NCBI GenBank assembly: GCA_028565635.1
Contig: JAOXYB010064389.1
Span: 1 to 24,630, forward strand
Direction: 5' to 3'
DNA length: 24,630 nt
Origin: Phoronis ovalis
Taxonomy: Eukaryota; Phoronida; Phoronidae
Part shown: positions 19,411 to 24,630 of the stretch, piece after piece
Layout of the letters: each line of letters starts with the position of its first letter
Position numbering within the stretch: position 1 is the stretch's first letter
Position numbers and translations under genes: made by a program
Notes under the pieces: model-generated
Databases searched by the model: none
The model's input: only the letters and a program-made list of their open reading frames with translations
Told to the model about the DNA's origin: nothing

Positions 19411-22400
19411 GTAAGGAACATGGTTACAAACAGTGTTAATTTTTCTTCATTTATTTTGAACTCCAAGCGATCAGAAGTTGCGTAATATATTTCAATCAAT
19501 TAATTAATTTTTACCAACATAATAAACATAATTACAGTTTGACATATCTGCACATACAACTAAAGGTCATTGCAATGGCTTTCATGCTTGTTTGGTTTTT
19601 GTCAATGTCTACGTATATAATACATAATTTCACGCCAAACATACCGTCATGTTCAGCTTATATATATTTATTATTTTATGATTATCAGATATGATGAAAT
19701 AGAAAATTCTTAACCCGAAAATATCTTTAAAGAAAACAACAGCCAAAAAATAATATCAGGCTGAAAAAATCGAAAATTGTCTTTCGATTTTTTTGGAGAT
19801 ATTTTATAAGCTGTTTTATTAAAAAAAATTGTGAATTAAAATCTAAAAAAATACAAATTTTTTTTATTTTACGTTGACAATACACCTTGAAAATAGCTTT
19901 TCCGGCAATATAGAATGGACATACATGACACAGACTATAAAATTAGGCGCGCAGAAACTTTCAGATATCATTTTTTTATTTCACTACTGCGTCCTGTTAA
20001 TGTAAGTTATAAATGCACTTTTGTAGCCGTATAAACATGGAGGAGGGCGCTCAGCTCATACGTATCAGATGGTATGGTGATCCAAGTGAACATAACAGGA
20101 CGGACGCTGCGTTCCTACCTCGACCTCCTCTTAAAGGGTTGTTTGTTGAAAGAAAAACACACCACGAAAGCTGGGTTCTAGAAAAAAGTAAAAAAGAAAG
20201 ATTCGATTTGGATGAGAATGAAATTTTGCCATTTCTGCAGGGTATATAGATCTTCATATTCAATAAAGTAGTTTAATAAAATGAACAGGGTAACAGAAAC
20301 ATTCAATTACTGTGCATTCATCGAATGTAACATTCTTCATGTTTTCCGGTCAACAAAGCACTTATGATATTTTACAAAACACCCGCACACTATACTGTCT
20401 ACATGTATATTATCTTTGAATATGTCATTAGTACATATATGTTAGCACACATTCACACAAAATATGGAAATATTTTCGTGACTATCAAAATATGTTGCTT
20501 AGTTAATATTGGGTGGGGCTATTTTTAATTTTCGCAACATAATTAATATACCATTCAACACATTCACCTGTTCAAGTATTTTTAGTTATCATGCACTTTT
20601 AAACATGCAAGTGATGCAAAATGCAAATATTTTCGTGACTATCAACTTTTTTTAAATATAAACTACTGGGTGGGACATTTTTATTTCACGCAAAATGATT
20701 TTTGGATTTTTTCAAAATAATTTGTGCACGTGATTATACATTTTATATATCAAGTGCCTTTGCAGTTAAATCACTTAACAGCATTCATATAAATATTCAT
20801 GACATTAATGATCCAACTGGAAGCGCCCTATAACCGCATTTGAATGATAACAATTCTATTACGTTTTTATCTAACATGACAGTATATAATGTATATTTAA
20901 AAAAAAATGTACAGTACATGAATATTTAAAAAAGAAATGTGTCATATATAATGGTCACTGTATATATTCATTACAAAATACATGGAGAAAATGCACAATA
21001 AAATCTTGTTTGTACCTAAGTGCTGGCGTGATTGACATATTTAAGTTTGGGTGGAAAAAATGTAATTAGGCCTCAATGAACCTGTTAACAATAAAACTAA
21101 GTGTACGCAAAACTATGTATATTTTTAAGAACTATAATGTTTACGCACTATTAGCCTTTTATAATGCACTGATGGTTAGACATCACATACCAAATAATAC
21201 AGATAACTTTTCCTAAGCCACATACTAACGCTCATTTCTATAAGATTACTTATTAGATATTGTTAGATTTTAATTTTCCAGTACATTTCTTTTTTCAGTG
21301 CATTTGCCATAGAATATGACAACTTTATGTGACATCTTTTACGGGTATATCGTTTGTGGTGGTCACCGAGAGTAAGGATTCTCTCAATTCCTCACTATAA
21401 CCAGATATCAAAGCACTAAAAAATATGTTAATATTCAAAACATTTTGACATTGTTTCTTTTTTAAGGTAACGAAGCGGTTTGCCATCAAAAAACTGCAAA
21501 GCAAGAGCAACTCGCTTATAAAATTCAAGAGAAAGTCACACAATCTAACCTCGAGCCGAAGATACGAACTATCTATAAAAGAACGGCGTTTCAATTTGAT
21601 TTTAGCAATGATGTCAGAATTACCTTAGATACAGAACTGAAGTTTGTTGATGAAAGCACAAAGAAACCTGAAAATTCCTGGCGACGATCTGAAACTGAGA
21701 TAGCAAGCGAACAGGTAAATTTCGCTTGTGTAAAAGATAACCTAAATAAAATGCAACGAAACTCAGGGCTTGTAGCTTTGTTTACTAAAGTTATAGCAGC
21801 TATTTTTGTGAATTCTATATAGTTTTAGCAAGATGGATTTTCTGTATTGTATATATGTTCCTTAACCTTGAGATTTCACATAAAAATACTTGTGGTACAT
21901 TAATTGCGTCATTTAGCAGATTCTAAGACACCTGGTGGTTGAATTATACCACCAGAACAGTATTCAGTCATTTTAACACAATTGTTTAGACTGATCTAAA
22001 TCCGTCTCATACGAAGAATAACGAAGCCTTTCATATGTTATTTTTGTTTCAGGATTGGATTAATTTTCACTCCGCCATATTAGAAGTAAAGTTACGTACA
22101 ACTTCTCCTCAATGGCTAGAGGAAATTCTATCGCAGCCAATGGTCAAACAGTGTCACAAGTACTCTAAATATCAACACGGAGCCGCAATACTCCATGCAG
22201 AAAAAGCTAAATTTTTCCCGTATTGGTTGGATGATATCGAGATGCAGGAAGCTTTACACAGGGTAGGTTAGCTATAATGTGCATAGCGCGCGTATTATCC
22301 AATTTTTATCTCATGAATCAAGACGATATTTAGTTGATTTTTAACTTTTGTGACATATTTAAAATAACATTGCATTCAATAAGTTTATGTAACTAGTTCT

Positions 22401-24386
22401 CGTCAAAAAATATTATGAAATGTAAAATATAAGATAATTAATATTCATTTTCGAAATGTCGCGTGTTGCTTTAGTTATAATTCGTAAGAATTCGTCTTCA
22501 ATAAATGACTTCACTTTCTTATCACGAATAGAACCAAATAGGATACTCACGATAAGTTAGTTGTACCCCGTTTTTAATTTTTCGTGATTGTGCTTTGTAG
22601 AAAAGGAACGGGGTTACAGATCAAAACACTGAGACAGCCTCCTCGTACGATTCTATCTCCTCTTGCACTGTTAGCATAAATGGAATGACAGTTTTACCAA
22701 TGGAAGAACTTAAATCAGGTCATAGCAATATAAAGTTTTAAAATCCCATCAGTTTGAATGATAGTAAGAACTCGTTTAGTAGCATACTAACCATAACCAA
22801 TTAAGCCCGAATTTATTGAACAGTTCGGTTTCGAATAGTTTGACAGATATATTGTCAGTATTGTGATACCTAAGTTAATAGAGTTCCTTATTCCAGTTGA
22901 AGTTATAGCTTTCTCCGATATAATAATAATAGTCACCTAACAATACTCTATTTTGTGTATCATTTCTTTAGGTCAACATAAGGTTGTCATTTGTGATCCT
23001 GGTGAGAAAGGAGCAGTAAGGAAACCCATAAATAATGGCACTAAAGCACTTGTAAAAGCTAAACCACGTGCCACACGACGAGTTAAAATTGAACCGAAAA
23101 CATTCTTTGCCAACGAAAGAACCTTTATTCAGTGGCTAACGGCGGCCATCTTGATAGTAACTGTGAGTGCTGCACTTATTGATCTTGGTGACGCCAACAC
23201 CCAGATAACTGGATTGATTTTCATGCCATTAGGACTAGTCATTCTATTGTATGCAATTATAGTGTTTTATGTAAGTAGCTTCTAGTATTCTAAACTAAGC
23301 TTGCGTTAAATCAGCGTCATTAAAAAAATGGGGCCATCAAGTGTTATTTTCCAGAATAATAAAAAAGAAGCATAGTTCAGTTTGCTAAACAGAATAAGTA
23401 AACATCTTAAATAATAATAATAATATAAATATGATTTTTTTTGCGAAAGTGGAAAGTAAACCCCCTTATTGGAATTTTTTATTTAATTTGTCATTCAAAT
23501 ATGTTTTTTAACCTTTGACGAGCATGATACTTTAAACAAAAATAGTGATTACAATGTGTTTTTTCAATATTTAAGAGCATACCACCTTTAGACAAAAATA
23601 GTGTAGGTACAAGTATGCATTTTGTTAACTAAAAAAACTGACTTGCTTTTAATGTATTAAGAATATTGCCCAAAGTTACGATACTTTCCAGGTTCGACTA
23701 CATGGAATCAAATCTGGAAGAATACAGCGTTATGATGACTGTTTCGGTCCAACTTTTCTCGTCTTGATGCTGTGTGGGGCTTTGGGCGCAACTACGTATA
23801 TGTACTTTTCGCGTAATGTAGGCAGATTATTCCCAGCATTCGGTAAGTTCTACATAGGGAATTTATTTATCAGGAGTTACATGTCATATTGATTGGATTG
23901 TTGCGGGGATTATTATGCACGAGCATCAACACCAATACCAGACGCTTTGTTAAGATTGATGCCGCTATAGATGGAACATGGTGAGCAGTATCACTTAATG
24001 TCATTGGCTCCCACCTATTATAGTTAACTTGTAATGACATTAATCTTAAATTCGATTCCATCCGTGATTACTTTAATTTAAAGTAACTCTTCAGAGATTT
24101 AGCATATTTAAGGGGAGATTTAGAGGTAATCTTGGTTAGGGAGAGTCTACCGTGATTTTAAAGCGATTTAGTTTCATAAGAACTTTGGTTAATTTATCTT
24201 CAGATCCGAAGATTGAATCTCCTCGGTGCCACCAGCTCAACGTCAGTAACCTACCACTGTTCTATGAACCTAGTGATTTAGCTATGCCGACCCATGACAG
24301 TCAGTTTATGTGGACTTGCAATCTTAACATGCTGTCCAAGATTGACCTGAAACGTGGACATGTGATAGAAACGGTCAGAATTAAAG
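18596..24386 (+). CDS. SPX-VTC polyphosphate polymerase, partial at 3' end
   Basis: Membrane polymerase of the VTC4 type, which builds inorganic polyphosphate from ATP and pushes it across a membrane. Coding exons: 18596-19410, 20027-20241, 21467-21714, 22053-22262, 22601-22718, 22972-23270, 23692-23842, 24204-24386. All borders are GT-AG and in phase. Domains: SPX about 1-150 (inositol-pyrophosphate sensor; MKFG start, helix GLRKIVKKHDRWSG); VTC tunnel about 185-490 with TKYW, R284/R286 in IRIRWYGD, K315 in VERKTH, EKSKKERF, R382 in YKRTAFQF, R394 in VRITLDTEL, the metal-binding glutamate E437 in LEVKL, and KYSK (462-465); a serine-rich linker about 497-536; DUF202-type helices about 588-606, 614-635 and 654-674; then a C-terminal extension. 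All catalytic positions I can align to yeast Vtc4 are kept. The ATG follows an acceptor by 42 bases. Confidence 0.9.
19764..19793. repeat. 12-bp perfect inverted repeat in VTC intron 1
   Basis: AAAAAATCGAAA (19764-19775) and TTTCGATTTTTT (19782-19793) pair perfectly around the six-base loop ATTGTC. Such stems are common in AT-rich introns. No function is implied. Confidence 0.6.
20027..20241 (+). CDS. VTC gene exon 2: basic nucleotide/polyphosphate tunnel
   Basis: Acceptor TTTTGTAG, donor GTATAT at 20242, phase 2 to 1. It encodes EEGAQLIRIRWYGD (two tunnel arginines), then a proline-containing loop, FVERKTHHESW and EKSKKERFDL. These are the signature strands of the triphosphate-tunnel fold shared with yeast Vtc4. 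The AFLPRPPLKG loop between them looks longer than in fungal sequences. Confidence 0.92.
20458..20700 (+). repeat. diverged direct repeat in VTC intron 2
   Basis: About 20458-20548 and 20617-20700 share AAATATTTTCGTGACTATCA, then TTGGGTGGGGC/CTGGGTGGGAC, then ATTTTTAATTTTCGC/ATTTTTATTTCACGC. Spacing is about 160 bp. A weaker echo (GGGTGGAAAAAATGTAATT) lies near 21049-21067. This suggests an old tandemly duplicated interspersed repeat. Confidence 0.6.
21467..21714 (+). CDS. VTC gene exon 3
   Basis: Acceptor CTTTTTTAAG, donor GTAAAT at 21715, phase 1 to 0. It encodes a charged helix, then RTIYKRTAFQF and NDVRITLDTELKFVDE. 'Y.RTAFQ' and 'VRI.LDT.L' are core VTC motifs whose arginines line the tunnel. 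Confidence 0.93.
22053..22262 (+). CDS. VTC gene exon 4: metal-binding glutamate and KYSK
   Basis: Acceptor TTGTTTCAG, donor GTAGGT at 22263, 70 codons, phase 0 both sides. It encodes SAILEVKLRTTSPQWLEEIL, then KQCHKYSKYQHGAAIL and FFPYWLDD. LEVKL carries the catalytic metal ligand and KYSK the phosphate-binding lysine, serine and lysine described for Vtc4. Confidence 0.94.
22601..22718 (+). CDS. VTC gene exon 5: flexible linker
   Basis: Acceptor GCTTTGTAG, donor GTCATA at 22719, phase 0 to 1. It encodes a Ser/Thr-rich stretch (ETASSYDSISSCTVSINGMT) with no recognised fold, between the catalytic domain and the membrane domain. Both splice phases fit the neighbours, which supports it as a real exon, though it could be alternatively spliced. 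Confidence 0.75.
22972..23270 (+). CDS. VTC gene exon 6: DUF202-type membrane helices 1 and 2
   Basis: Acceptor TTTCTTTAG, donor GTAAGT at 23271, phase 1 to 0. It encodes a basic linker, then the DUF202 signature KIEPKTFFANERTFIQWL, helix 1 (about 588-606) and helix 2 (about 614-635). In VTC complexes these helices form the channel that carries the polymer across the membrane. Confidence 0.93.
23692..23842 (+). CDS. VTC gene exon 7: membrane helix 3
   Basis: Acceptor TTTCCAG, donor GTAAGT at 23843, phase 0 to 1. It encodes IKSGRIQRYDDCFGPTFLVL and the rest of helix 3 (about 654-674), then a short basic tail. 'R.....YDD..GP' is the loop preceding the last helix in DUF202 domains. Confidence 0.9.
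24204..24386 (+). CDS. VTC gene exon 8: C-terminal extension, propeller-like
   Basis: Acceptor TTATCTTCAG, entering in phase 1. It encodes VSNLPLFYEPSDLAMP, then QFMWTCNLNMLSKIDLKRGH and VIETVRIKG. The order 'EPSDLA ... W ... LSKIDL..G.V.ETV.+.G' resembles the first blade of SdiA-regulated or esterase-like-phytase type beta-propellers. A possible donor GTAAAG at 24387 would leave in phase 1, splitting the last glycine. Without splicing, the frame runs to TGA at 24431-24433 after an unremarkable 15-residue tail, and an AATAAA lies near 24525. I favour splicing into further exons outside the window, because one blade cannot fold as a propeller. Confidence 0.65.
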
Positions 24387-24433
24387 GTAAAGATGCAAAC
24401 TTATTATCGCAGCACCATAGGAATGAACAATGA

Positions 24434-24630
24434 ATTGAAGTTGAAAGTTTCAAGGACTCGTACATAGTTTATTTCGTGTCAAAATATGTGAGCTATGATA
24501 TCCATAAAAGTTCATCTATTCGCAAATAAAAAGGCACTTTTACTTCTACATATGTCAATTTTTTTTTCAACATTAGACAATATATACCAGACAATATAAA
24601 GATTGTTTATCGCAATTTTCAATATTATGT
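24434..24630. other. intron or 3' UTR at window edge
   Basis: AT-rich sequence with an AATAAA-type hexamer at about 24525-24530. It is 3' UTR if the frame ends at 24433, or intron if the donor at 24387 is used. No coding signal is seen. Confidence 0.4.

Noticed and set aside
24152-24203. Upstream start of the 24152-24433 reading frame
   Set aside because: The first 50 bases are intron. The acceptor TTATCTTCAG at 24203 joins exon 7 in phase, so the coding part starts at 24204.

Overview
The window is animal nuclear DNA. It is AT-rich and intron-dense, with GT-AG exon borders that stay in phase, LINE fragments, an inverted-repeat element and microsatellites. The LINE endonuclease-less C-terminus, the gene content and the repeat types suggest a lophotrochozoan, most likely a bivalve mollusc. 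The species cannot be fixed from sequence alone.

Layout. (1) Positions 1-1746 hold a minus-strand LINE reverse-transcriptase scrap, a palindromic MITE-like element with arms over 100 bp, and short repeats. (2) 1747-8234, plus strand, is a complete nine-exon FAD-dependent D-amino-acid/D-aspartate oxidase gene. It encodes 338 residues, starts with a Rossmann GAGVSG motif and ends in the peroxisomal signal SKL. Its introns contain a broken copy of exon 1, a second version of exon 6, a G-rich tandem repeat, a 5'-truncated LINE with an expanded microsatellite, and a tRNA-derived SINE-like relic. (3) 8235-12180 is non-coding as far as I can see. (4) 12190-13437 is a frameshifted, intronless vanin/biotinidase-family pseudogene, followed by a possible hotdog-thioesterase fragment near 14135-14276. 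(5) 14281-18553 is intergenic, with small duplications only. (6) 18596 to the right edge, plus strand, is a gene for an SPX-VTC polyphosphate polymerase. Eight coding exons lie in the window, covering the SPX sensor, the VTC catalytic tunnel, a DUF202-type three-helix membrane domain and a C-terminal extension that looks like the start of a beta-propeller. It probably continues beyond the window.

The most interesting object is gene 6. VTC-type polyphosphate synthesis is best known from fungi and protists and is absent from vertebrates. Here it sits in an animal-type gene and carries an extra domain predicted to lie on the luminal side of the membrane, where the polymer is delivered. Second is the oxidase gene. 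It has a duplicated exon encoding the active-site lid region, and it lacks the two arginines that mammalian D-aspartate oxidases use for the acidic side chain. The two intact genes show no obvious functional link; they appear to be independent loci separated by about 10 kb of repeat-rich DNA.
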